64,000 nt of DNA, from the NCBI RefSeq assembly GCF_000758165.1, contig NZ_JNUP01000064.1:186001-250000 (forward strand), given 5' to 3'. This DNA comes from Spirochaeta lutea. Lineage in GTDB: Bacteria > Spirochaetota > Spirochaetia > DSM-27196 > Salinispiraceae. Shown one piece after another: positions 44,122 through 52,411 of the stretch. The notes under the pieces were generated by a model. It had not been told where the DNA came from. It made no database searches and was given only the letters and a program-made list of their open reading frames with translations. Position numbers and translations under genes: made by a program. Numbering within the stretch: position 1 is the first letter of the stretch; every line of letters begins with the position of its first letter.

Positions 44122-45915
44122 CTAGGCCTGTCGGGGTTCGGAGAGCTTAAACCGGCCGATGTTCTGGTCGGCGGCTTCTAGGGATTGGTCCAACCCGGCG
44201 GAGAGGGCGTTTAGGGACTCCATACTGTCTGCGATGGCCTGCATACCCTGGTTTATTTCGCCGATGGATTGATCCACAAAACTGCTGATGTTTCCCAGGT
44301 GTTCCATGATGGCGGTGATCTTCTGGTTCGATGAGCCGAGGTTTTGGGCTTGTTCGGTCAGGGTTTGGCTATGGTGATTTAGCTGCTCCATTGCCTGTAA
44401 AACTTGGCTGCCGCCCTGGTTCATTTCTTGGGTGTTGTCGGTGATGTCCTGAAATGCTGAAGTGAGGGTGTGCACCTCTGATTGGATACCCTCATACACA
44501 CGGGAGGTGAACTGAGTGGCGTCCAGGGCGCTTTTGATTTTCTCGACAATCCCTGATAGTACGGTGCTGATGGACTGGCTCTGTTGACTCGAGGTCTCGG
44601 CAAGTTTTCGGATCTCGTCCGCCACCACGGCAAAACCCCGGCCGGCGTCTCCGGCGTGAGCAGCTTCAATGGCTGCGTTCATTGCCAGAAGGTTGGTTTG
44701 AGATGCAATACCGGAGATGAGTTTTACCATGGACAGAATTGAATCGATGTCGTCATGCATGGTCTGTACGGCCTCTAGGGATCCCTGTACCTTTTCTTCC
44801 CCCTCTCTAAGGGTTGTACTTAGGCGTGATGTTCCCTGCTGCCGATCCTGGGCGATCCGGGAAAGGCGCTGGATGGATTCTATCATCTGCCCCACCGAAG
44901 CGGTGGATTCCTGGGCCATGGCTGCTTGGTTAATGATTTGCTCTTCGATGATTGTTACACCTTGGTGTACATCCTGGGCGGCTTGGGTGGCCTGGGTTAC
45001 CACCCGTTCCATGGTGGTGATTTGATCGGCGATGGATGCGATGTTGGCAGAGATTTGAACCGCAGAACTGCTGTTCTGCCTGATGGATTCCATGATTCCC
45101 GATTTTACCTGGTTGGCCTCCAGGAGGGCATTCCGGAGTACCAGGAGGATTGTCTCTGTTTTATCAATAAAGCTGTTGAGATTGCCGGCCAGTTGGGTCA
45201 TCTCATCCCGGCGTTGGATGGGCAGCCGCATGGTCAGGTCGCCTTCGGAGGAGGAGAGTTGGGTAACCCGGGTGGTGACCTGTCTTATGGGCTTTAAAAC
45301 CGTGGTATGAACGGTCCACAGGATTAACAGTCCCAGGACGATGCCGATACCGGCGTAAATATTGTAGAACACGAGTAGAGTCCAACCGTAGTGTCGAACC
45401 TGGGTGTAATTGTTCTGGGCGCTCTGGGCGGTCTGTTCCGATAGACCGGAGAGCAGGGCCAGTAGGCTCAGGTGCGCGGCGTTATAATCACCTTGAAATA
45501 CAGACAGGGCCTGATCCTTCTGCTCCCGGGTGAGTAGTGCCCGGATGTCCTCCAGGAGCCCCTGCCACCGCTGAAATGCAGGCTCAAAGCCGGCCAGGCT
45601 GGTGGATTCTTCTGCCGGCAGATTTACGGCATCCTCGTATCCTTGAAAAAACTCCAGAGCCTTTCGTGTGTCCCCAGGGGATTGGGGGAGGGGGGAACCG
45701 GGATCTGCAAGCAGGGAATCGGTTACAGACAGATGGAGGGAGGTAATCTGCCGCTCACTCTGGCCTAATAATGCGAGACCCCGGAGCTGCTCTTCGTAGA
45801 TGTGTTCGCTTTTCGAGAGAATGTCCATGGTAATGAAGAGGGCGAAATAGCTTATCCCCAGGAGCATTACCGTTAGCAGGCTGACGAAGGTATAGAGTTT
45901 ACCCCGAATGGTCAT
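44122..45915 (-). CDS. methyl-accepting chemotaxis protein
   Basis: A transmembrane chemoreceptor of 597 residues from ATG 45915 (AAAGGA upstream); the open frame extends 31 codons further without a site. TM1 is [19 protein letters not shown] (about 8-26). A four-helix-bundle sensor of about 140 residues follows, then TM2 near [18 protein letters not shown], a HAMP region and the coiled signalling domain. The conserved tip reads [20 protein letters not shown] and [19 protein letters not shown]. The sensor ligand is unknown. Downstream of GH3-A on the same strand, beyond a terminator, so it has its own promoter. Confidence 0.93.
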   Translation of the reverse strand: MTIRGKLYTFVSLLTVMLLGISYFALFITMDILSKSEHIYEEQLRGLALLGQSERQITSLHLSVTDSLLADPGSPLPQSPGDTRKALEFFQGYEDAVNLPAEESTSLAGFEPAFQRWQGLLEDIRALLTREQKDQALSVFQGDYNAAHLSLLALLSGLSEQTAQSAQNNYTQVRHYGWTLLVFYNIYAGIGIVLGLLILWTVHTTVLKPIRQVTTRVTQLSSSEGDLTMRLPIQRRDEMTQLAGNLNSFIDKTETILLVLRNALLEANQVKSGIMESIRQNSSSAVQISANIASIADQITTMERVVTQATQAAQDVHQGVTIIEEQIINQAAMAQESTASVGQMIESIQRLSRIAQDRQQGTSRLSTTLREGEEKVQGSLEAVQTMHDDIDSILSMVKLISGIASQTNLLAMNAAIEAAHAGDAGRGFAVVADEIRKLAETSSQQSQSISTVLSGIVEKIKSALDATQFTSRVYEGIQSEVHTLTSAFQDITDNTQEMNQGGSQVLQAMEQLNHHSQTLTEQAQNLGSSNQKITAIMEHLGNISSFVDQSIGEINQGMQAIADSMESLNALSAGLDQSLEAADQNIGRFKLSEPRQA

Positions 45916-46011
45916 GGCGGCCGTCCTTTCGCTGATTGTAGATTGGGATGTGTGACCAGGTATTGGTGTCTGAGATCTTCCATCTTCCCCGGCATCTCCC
46001 AGCTTCAAGGG

Positions 46012-46042
46012 AAAAAGCCCCCCCGGGTTTGAGCCCGGGGAG
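46012..46042 (-). terminator. terminator of GH3-A
   Basis: On the minus strand CCCCGGGCTC / the matching GGG-rich arm with an AAA loop is followed by CTTTTT. It lies about 30 bases past the GH3-A stop. Confidence 0.8.
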
Positions 46043-46070
46043 GCAGGGGGGTAGAATAGGAGGTCCGAGG

Positions 46071-48371
46071 TTAGTTGCCGTATCCTGATCCGGTGTTGTA
46101 CTCCAGCCCGTATCCGATTTCATAGGTCGGGTCTTGGGTGTCTCCGGGGATGTCTTCCAGCTGGTTTCGTACCGATTCCATGGATGAGGGGATTTCCACG
46201 GGCAGGGTGCCCTTCGGCGCCGCCCCTTCCTGCCAGAATACAACATCCAGGAAGGCCCGGTCGGTGGCTGCGAAGTCGATGAATACACCGTCCACATCTT
46301 TCAGGAAGGGTTCGATGATTCCCGGGCGGGATGCTGTCATACCAAGGATGATTTTCAGATCCGGGTTCGCCTGTTTGGCCTGAATAGCACGAGTGATGGC
46401 GGCGAGACTCTCTTGGTAACCGAGGTAGGACCGGTATCCCTGGCCGACCATGCCGGCACCGGATCCGTTACTCCAGTCACCGAACTGCCACCCCCCGAAA
46501 TCCACGTAGTTCGGGATGGTTTCATCGGTGTACTGGTCTGAATCGTGGTCGAAGACCCGGGTCGGACTCTGGAAGTCCAGGGGGACGCCGCCTTGGGTTC
46601 CGAAGTAGGTGCCGCCCCGGGCATTGATTCGGATTATGGCTATGTCTGCTTCGGCAATGCTATCGACAAAGTTGGCTTCCAGGTACTGGCTGTCCGAGGA
46701 GAAGGCGTAGGTCTTCTCCTGGCCGCTGTCGGCGTCGGGGAAGGGGCTGTCAAAGTATACATCCACCCGGTTGTTTCCGTTGGTGTCTACAGCACTGACG
46801 TAATCGGGGTTTGTGGCGGTTATGGGCAGAAGCTGGATGTAGGGGGCTACCTCCGGGTTTTCTGTCAGAACCATCGCCTTTCTCATGGCGTCAAATCCCT
46901 TCGCCATCCGGTCTTGCATAGCCTTCCCCTCGGGGTTCCAGAACTCCCGAGCTTCCGCCAGGTTTACATAGGGGTTTTCGAAGAGCCCCAGCTTGAACTG
47001 CAGTTCCAGGGTGCGGATTGCTGCTGCGTTGATGGTTTCATCGGTAATGAGCCCGTCTTCGTAGGCGGTGAGCCACCAGCCGTCGTTGTCTCCGGGCATA
47101 TTCTGATAGGTGCCGGCGTTTAACATTTTTGCCAGACGCTCGGGTTCGCTTAGGTCTTCAACTCCCCAGGCTGCATTGGTAGCGATACTATGGTCGGATA
47201 CCACGGTTCCGTCGAATCCCAATTGATTCTTAAGAAGCTCGGTGGCAATCTGATATTCGTAGGCGGAACCTACTGCCTCGTAGCCGGTCTGATCGGGATC
47301 TATGATGCTGTAGGCCATCATGATGGCTCCCACCTCGGCCTTTTCGATGGCGGCTTCAAAGGGTTTCAGGTGTTCTTCCAGGTTTCCTCCGGGAAAGGCC
47401 GCATACCGGCCGGCCCGGGTATGGCTGTCCATTCCTTCCTGGTTTGAACCGGCTCCAGGAAAATGCTTGAGTACGGTGATGATTCCGTCCACCCCAACAC
47501 TGTTTTTGTCCAGGTCGTATCCCTGCATGGATTTAACCAGTACTTCGATGTGCCGGGCTACGATGTCGCCGTCGGCATGGAGGAGGTGCTGGATTCGGGC
47601 CCAGCGGGGTTCGGTGGCCAGGTCTGCTTGGGGGCCCAGGAGCACGTGGTAACCGCTCATCCGTAGTTCATCCCGGACTATTTCTCCGAACCGCTTGGTC
47701 AGGCCAAGGTCGTTGATGGCCCCGAGACCCATCATGAAGGGCCAGGTTGAATACTGGTAGTCGGGGATTTCGTTTCCGAACCAGTAGTCATGGGTTGGGT
47801 CCTGGGAAAGGATCATGGGGATTCCCCAGTTCAGACGTTCAACGTAGCCTTGGACATTGTTAAAATAGGTCAGCACATCCAGGGGCGCCACCGGGGCCTG
47901 CAGCGCATAGCGGTTCCCCGCGGCAAGCTGAGCTGCCGGTGTACCTTCCTCCGTCTCTCCTCCGGCACCTAAGCCCGGTATACCGAATCCTTCATCTTCG
48001 CCGCCTAAATTCAGGCTGCGCCAGTTGAGCAGGGCGAGTTTTTCTTCCACCGCCATGCGTTCCACCAGATCGCCTGCCCGGTCCCGGGGGGTTAGGCGCC
48101 AATCCTCATAGGGCTCGAGTTTTCCGTTTCCGTTGGAATCCTTAAACTCCAGACCGCGGCTGGTGATGACGCCTTTGTCATTACCCGCTGACAGGATGGG
48201 TTCGGTCCCCTGGGAAGGAATGCCTGGGTTCGCTTCCAGGTATTCTTGATAGGTGGTAATCTCGGGCTGCTCGCTGTAGATGCTCACCTCGAAGGGGTCC
48301 CCTCCTCCGCAGGCGGCCAGAGCAAGGGCTATAAGCACCGCGCTTACGGCGATAAACGCTTTTTTTATCAT
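46071..48371 (-). CDS. GH3-A: family-3 glycoside hydrolase lipoprotein with EF-hand-like loop
   Basis: A 766-residue lipoprotein (lipobox LALAACGG, Cys21) predicted to cleave beta-glucosides or similar in the envelope. After a linker, [12 protein letters not shown] (78-89) matches a calcium-binding EF-hand loop in spacing. The GH3 barrel follows with [48 protein letters not shown] and the nucleophile Asp393 in [11 protein letters not shown]. In the second domain the usual SxEGxDR acid/base motif is not visible; the equivalent region reads [14 protein letters not shown]. Closely related to GH3-E at the right edge. Divergent from the LysR gene. Confidence 0.88.
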   Translation of the reverse strand: MIKKAFIAVSAVLIALALAACGGGDPFEVSIYSEQPEITTYQEYLEANPGIPSQGTEPILSAGNDKGVITSRGLEFKDSNGNGKLEPYEDWRLTPRDRAGDLVERMAVEEKLALLNWRSLNLGGEDEGFGIPGLGAGGETEEGTPAAQLAAGNRYALQAPVAPLDVLTYFNNVQGYVERLNWGIPMILSQDPTHDYWFGNEIPDYQYSTWPFMMGLGAINDLGLTKRFGEIVRDELRMSGYHVLLGPQADLATEPRWARIQHLLHADGDIVARHIEVLVKSMQGYDLDKNSVGVDGIITVLKHFPGAGSNQEGMDSHTRAGRYAAFPGGNLEEHLKPFEAAIEKAEVGAIMMAYSIIDPDQTGYEAVGSAYEYQIATELLKNQLGFDGTVVSDHSIATNAAWGVEDLSEPERLAKMLNAGTYQNMPGDNDGWWLTAYEDGLITDETINAAAIRTLELQFKLGLFENPYVNLAEAREFWNPEGKAMQDRMAKGFDAMRKAMVLTENPEVAPYIQLLPITATNPDYVSAVDTNGNNRVDVYFDSPFPDADSGQEKTYAFSSDSQYLEANFVDSIAEADIAIIRINARGGTYFGTQGGVPLDFQSPTRVFDHDSDQYTDETIPNYVDFGGWQFGDWSNGSGAGMVGQGYRSYLGYQESLAAITRAIQAKQANPDLKIILGMTASRPGIIEPFLKDVDGVFIDFAATDRAFLDVVFWQEGAAPKGTLPVEIPSSMESVRNQLEDIPGDTQDPTYEIGYGLEYNTGSGYGN

Positions 48372-48435
48372 ACAATCCTCCTAAAACTGCTGTATGTGTT
48401 GAGAACACGGCCTCCGGCTACAGCCGGACTGCACC

Positions 48436-48529
48436 GGAAGGGATCTTGGGGTTATGTCCTGAGCCCGGGGTCTGATTTCCGGGCCTCTGATTGCCCGGGC
48501 TTCAAAACTGCGGGAAAGACATCCCTTCC
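48436..48529. promoter_or_regulatory. inverted repeats in the GH3-A/LysR divergent gap
   Basis: GGAAGGGAT (48436-48444) and ATCCCTTCC (48521-48529) face each other across 76 bases that contain further GCCCGGG-type palindromes. The site lies between divergent promoters of GH3-A and the LysR gene, where a LysR-family protein would be expected to bind. The whole gap (48372-48667) has no coding potential. Confidence 0.4.
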
Positions 48530-48667
48530 AGTGTTAGGAAAAGGGTAGCACGGTAATTTTTCTCCAGGCTATCAACGATCGGTTACAGGGCGGCAACGAA
48601 ATGTGATGTCTACCGGGTGGGGAACCGGTTTCTTTTTGGGATAAAACCGGTAATACTACTAGGTAGA

Positions 48668-49546
48668 ATGAATACCCGGGCCCTGAAGTGTTTTATCGAA
48701 GTATATGAAAAGAAGAGCGTTGCCGCCGCAGCTCGGGAGATCTACATCTCTCCCCAGGGCCTGAGCAAAATCATTAAACAGTTAGAGTATGACTTGGAGA
48801 CAGAGTTGTTTTTCCGCGGCGCCCAGGGTATGGAGGCGACCGAAGCCGGGGAGCTGTTGTATGCCCGGGCACGCCATATCTGCTATCTTCTGGACGATAT
48901 AAAGAAAGAAATAAGCATAATCGGGGGAAGCAAGGGCACCCTTAACGTCGTGGTTACCTATTCCACCTCGGCAATCGTTCCCTACGAAATGCTTCACCGG
49001 TTTTCCAACCTGAACCCGAACCTCCAGATTAAAATTGACGAGTATCCCGACGAGTTTGCCGTGAACGACCTCTTCCAAGACGAGGCCGACGTGGGGATAG
49101 TCCTGGGCCACGAGGGTATACCCAATTGCAGTTATGAATTGCTCGTTCCCGGTCGGACGGTAATTATCGTCGGACCCGATCACCCCTTGGCGTCCCGGAA
49201 TGAAATCTCCTTGGACGATTTGAAGAACCATCAATTGGTGGTAAAGACCATGGAGCCCGGGCGAGACAGCCATCTGGTAGAGGAGTGTAAATCCCGGGGC
49301 TTCGATCCCGGGGTACTCTACTCCACTGGGAATCTGACGGCCCTCCGCAACAGCTGTATCCGCACCGGAGTGGCCGCTGAATCGGTTGACTTTGTGGAGC
49401 AGGCCTTCCCCTCTGACCAGGTCCGGGTCCTTCCCCTAAAAGAGCGGATACCCCAGAACATCTATGTGATCAGCCGGGACCGTGATATTCAAAACCGGGC
49501 CGTAACCCTATTTCAAACCTTTCTGAGAGAGAATTTTAGATCATGA
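48668..49546 (+). CDS. LysR-family transcriptional regulator
   Basis: A 292-residue regulator from ATG 48668 (AGGTAG upstream). The winged helix-turn-helix is MNTRALKCFIEVYEKKSVAA and AREIYISPQGLSKIIKQLE (about 1-45), followed by the periplasmic-binding-like effector domain (about 90-290). Its stop overlaps the GH3-B start as ATGA, so it is co-translated with GH3-B rather than divergent from its target, which is unusual for LysR. It probably controls this island, responding to a sugar or a metabolite; the effector is not evident. Confidence 0.92.
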   Translation: MNTRALKCFIEVYEKKSVAAAAREIYISPQGLSKIIKQLEYDLETELFFRGAQGMEATEAGELLYARARHICYLLDDIKKEISIIGGSKGTLNVVVTYSTSAIVPYEMLHRFSNLNPNLQIKIDEYPDEFAVNDLFQDEADVGIVLGHEGIPNCSYELLVPGRTVIIVGPDHPLASRNEISLDDLKNHQLVVKTMEPGRDSHLVEECKSRGFDPGVLYSTGNLTALRNSCIRTGVAAESVDFVEQAFPSDQVRVLPLKERIPQNIYVISRDRDIQNRAVTLFQTFLRENFRS

Positions 49547-51978
49547 GCACTCCTAAGCATTCCGACATACTGAGCCGCATGACCCTGGAAGAAAAGGTTT
49601 CTCTGCTTTCCGGCAGAGATTTCTGGCAGACCAAAGAGATTCCCCGGTTGGATATTCCCAGCATTTACCTGGCCGACGGTCCCCATGGAATCCGCCGTCA
49701 GGCCGTGGACGCCCAGCAGATCGGGTTGAACATCGGAATTCCGGCGACCTGTTTTCCCACCGAGGCCACGGTGGCCAATAGCTGGAATGTGGAATTAGGA
49801 GAGAAGGTGGGCTCGTTTTTGGGCAACGAGGCCGTGGCCCAGCGGGTGAATGTCCTGTTAGGCCCGGGGATCAACATGAAACGGAATCCTCTGGGGGGTC
49901 GGAATTTTGAGTACTTTAGTGAAGACCCGTATCTGGCGGGAAAGATGGCTGCAGCCTATATCCGGGGAATCCAGTCCCAGGGAATCGCCGCCTGCGTGAA
50001 ACACTTCGCCGCGTCCAACCAGGAGTGGCGTGTTATGACCATAGATGCGGTCATAGATGAGCGCACCCTGCGGGAAATCTACCTCACTGCCTTCGAGATT
50101 GCGGTTACCGAGGGCAGGGTTAAGTCTCTCATGTCCGCCTACAACCGGGTGAACGGTACCTACGTTAACGAACACCCCTATTTTATGAACAAGGTTCTCC
50201 GGGGCGAATGGAATTACCAAGGCTGTGTAATTACAAACTGGGGGGGCAGTAACGACCGGGTGGAGGGTCTGAAGGCCGGCAACGAACTGGAAATGCCCGG
50301 AAGCGAGGGCGAAACAGACCGGCAGATAGTACGGGCCCTTGAACAGGGGATCATCACCGAGGACCTCATTGACGAAAATGTTGACCGCCTGCTGGATCTG
50401 ATTCTATCCACCAGTGCGGTGCTCCAGTATCCCAAAATCGATTTTAACATTCCCCAGCACCACCGGGTGAGCCAGCGGGTGGCTGAGGAATCCATTGTTC
50501 TGCTTAAAAACCACGGCGGCATTCTGCCTCTGAGCCACACCACGAAGGTGGCCGTTATCGGGGATTTTGCCCGGAATGCCCGCTATCAAGGTGCCGGATC
50601 ATCCCTGGTGAATCCTACGGTGCTGGACAATACCATGGACTGCTTTGATGAATCAGGTATTTCCAGTATCGGTTTTGAACGGGGATTCGAACGCTACGGT
50701 AAAGAATCGTCCAGGCTGATCGACCGGGCCTGCGCCCTGGCTCGGAAGGCTGATACGGTGCTGCTCTACCTCGGCCTCGACGAGGATAGCGAGAGTCAGG
50801 GGGTGGACCGGAGCACTATGCGCCTACCGGATAACCAGATTCAGCTCCTGGAGGCATTAAGCCGGGTAAACCCGAACATCGTGGTGATACTTTCCTGCGG
50901 CTGTGCGGTAGAGATGCCCTGGATCGATACGGTCCGGGGATTGCTCCATGCCTATCTTGGCGGCCAGGCCGGGGCCCGGGCGATCTTGCGGGTTATCTCC
51001 GGGGATGTGAATCCCTCGGGGAAACTGGCCGAGAGCCTACCCCGGCGGTACGAGGACACCCCGGCCTCCCGGTACTATCCCGGAAAGGATCTAACCGTGG
51101 AGTACCGGGAGGGTCCCTTCATCGGCTACCGCTACTACGATACCGCCGGGGTAGAGCCTCTGTTTCCCTTCGGTTTCGGCCTGAGCTACACCCGCTTCGG
51201 ATACTCGGATATTTCCGTGGACCGTGAGGGGGTGGAGTTTTTCCTGGAGAATCAGGGCCCGGTTGCGGGGATGGAGGTCGCCCAACTCTATGTTGGTAAA
51301 TCCGAGAGCAGGATTTACCGGCCCCGGAAGGAGCTGAAAGGCTTTGTGAAGGTGCTGATTAATCCGGGGCAACGTAAACGCATTCGAATCCCCTTCGATG
51401 ATAAAACCTTCCGGTTCTTTAATCCCCGGGCAGGGGAATGGCAGATTGAGGGGGGCAGCTATGAGATTATGGTGGGCTCATCCAGCCGGGATATTCATTT
51501 AACGGCGAGTTTGGAGGTGGAGGGTACCGCCGGGCCCCTGCCGGGGATGTGGAGCCCTGAAAGTCTACCCTCCTATTACACCGGGGGAGTGGGGGATGTT
51601 TCCGAACAGGAATTTTCCCGGCTTCTGGGTCGCCCGGTTCCCCAGGGCTACCGTGACCGGTCTAAACCCCTGGGCTACAACGATGCCCTGGCGGAAACAC
51701 GGTATGCCCAGGGCTGGGCTGCCAGGCTCTTTTTCTGGTCCATGGAGGCCTTGTTGGGTATGTTGCACCGTACCGGCCGGCGAAAACAGGCAAATCTCAT
51801 CATGATGTCGGTTTACCACCTGCCCTTCAGGGGAATAGCCCGGCTGACCGGCGGCCGGGTTTCCATGGAGATGGTGGACGGCCTGCTGCTGATCAGTAAC
51901 GGCCGGTTTCTTGCCGGTGCCGGAAAGGTGGTGGCGGGCTGGTACCGGAAGCGACGCAGAAACCTGGTTCGCCGGTAA
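49543..51978 (+). CDS. GH3-B: family-3 glycoside hydrolase homologue with both catalytic residues substituted
   Basis: An 811-residue two-domain GH3 protein with fibronectin-like third domain, no signal peptide, so probably cytoplasmic. It is full length and well conserved (ADGPHGIRR, GPGINMKRNPLGGRNFEYFS, KHFAASNQEW), but the nucleophile position reads ITNWGGSND, with Asn232 (codon AAC) where GH3-C has Asp243. The acid/base motif reads SESQGVDR, with Gln419 (CAG) where GH3-C has Glu429. Both are amide replacements, so hydrolysis should be lost while sugar binding may remain. The C-terminal extension (about 720-811) is amphipathic and ends WYRKRRRNLVRR, fitting the inner face of the membrane. 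Translationally coupled to the LysR gene. Confidence 0.88.
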   Translation: MSTPKHSDILSRMTLEEKVSLLSGRDFWQTKEIPRLDIPSIYLADGPHGIRRQAVDAQQIGLNIGIPATCFPTEATVANSWNVELGEKVGSFLGNEAVAQRVNVLLGPGINMKRNPLGGRNFEYFSEDPYLAGKMAAAYIRGIQSQGIAACVKHFAASNQEWRVMTIDAVIDERTLREIYLTAFEIAVTEGRVKSLMSAYNRVNGTYVNEHPYFMNKVLRGEWNYQGCVITNWGGSNDRVEGLKAGNELEMPGSEGETDRQIVRALEQGIITEDLIDENVDRLLDLILSTSAVLQYPKIDFNIPQHHRVSQRVAEESIVLLKNHGGILPLSHTTKVAVIGDFARNARYQGAGSSLVNPTVLDNTMDCFDESGISSIGFERGFERYGKESSRLIDRACALARKADTVLLYLGLDEDSESQGVDRSTMRLPDNQIQLLEALSRVNPNIVVILSCGCAVEMPWIDTVRGLLHAYLGGQAGARAILRVISGDVNPSGKLAESLPRRYEDTPASRYYPGKDLTVEYREGPFIGYRYYDTAGVEPLFPFGFGLSYTRFGYSDISVDREGVEFFLENQGPVAGMEVAQLYVGKSESRIYRPRKELKGFVKVLINPGQRKRIRIPFDDKTFRFFNPRAGEWQIEGGSYEIMVGSSSRDIHLTASLEVEGTAGPLPGMWSPESLPSYYTGGVGDVSEQEFSRLLGRPVPQGYRDRSKPLGYNDALAETRYAQGWAARLFFWSMEALLGMLHRTGRRKQANLIMMSVYHLPFRGIARLTGGRVSMEMVDGLLLISNGRFLAGAGKVVAGWYRKRRRNLVRR

Positions 51979-52282
51979 CCCAACAAATCCGATTTTCGAA
52001 TGTCCCTGGCTGGAGCCGGTGACCGCACCTCCGGTATCCCAGCCCGCTTATCCACTGAGTAGAACCGATTGTACCCGTACAGCGCAACCCCGCCCCCGGA
52101 GACGATGGAAGTCTGATCGCCCGGGGAACCTAGATGATGTTCTATACCCCCTCAACTTCCCCGAAACAAACTGTTGCCACCTCGCAACCATTAGCTGTTG
52201 GACGGTAAAAAAATCACCATGGTATGCTTTGTCAACGTTGGAGATCCCCTCATCCGGTGAACTCCGGCTCAGATACGATTGA
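51979..52282. other. intergenic stretch between GH3-B and GH3-C without a gene
   Basis: About 300 bases with no convincing reading frame, terminator or promoter. Small GC-rich inverted pairs occur but nothing beyond chance. The stretch ends where element copy C begins. Confidence 0.5.
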
Positions 52283-52387
52283 TAGTGCGCAAAGGTTTGT
52301 AAACGACACCGGTTACAGTGGGGTATGAGTGGTCCTGCTCCACGGGCAGTGCCGCCGGTAGGTGAGGTTACAGCCTTTCGTGCGCTA
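52283..52387. repeat. interspersed palindromic element, copy C (105 bp)
   Basis: Ends TAGTGCGCAAAGGTTTGTAA and TTACAGCCTTTCGTGCGCTA; the inner motif is GCCGGTAGGTGAGGTTACAG. The right end is 24 bases before the GH3-C start, so the element forms most of that gene's leader, just upstream of AAGGAA. Confidence 0.82.
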
Positions 52388-52411
52388 CCGATAGGATAAA
52401 AAGGAATTACT

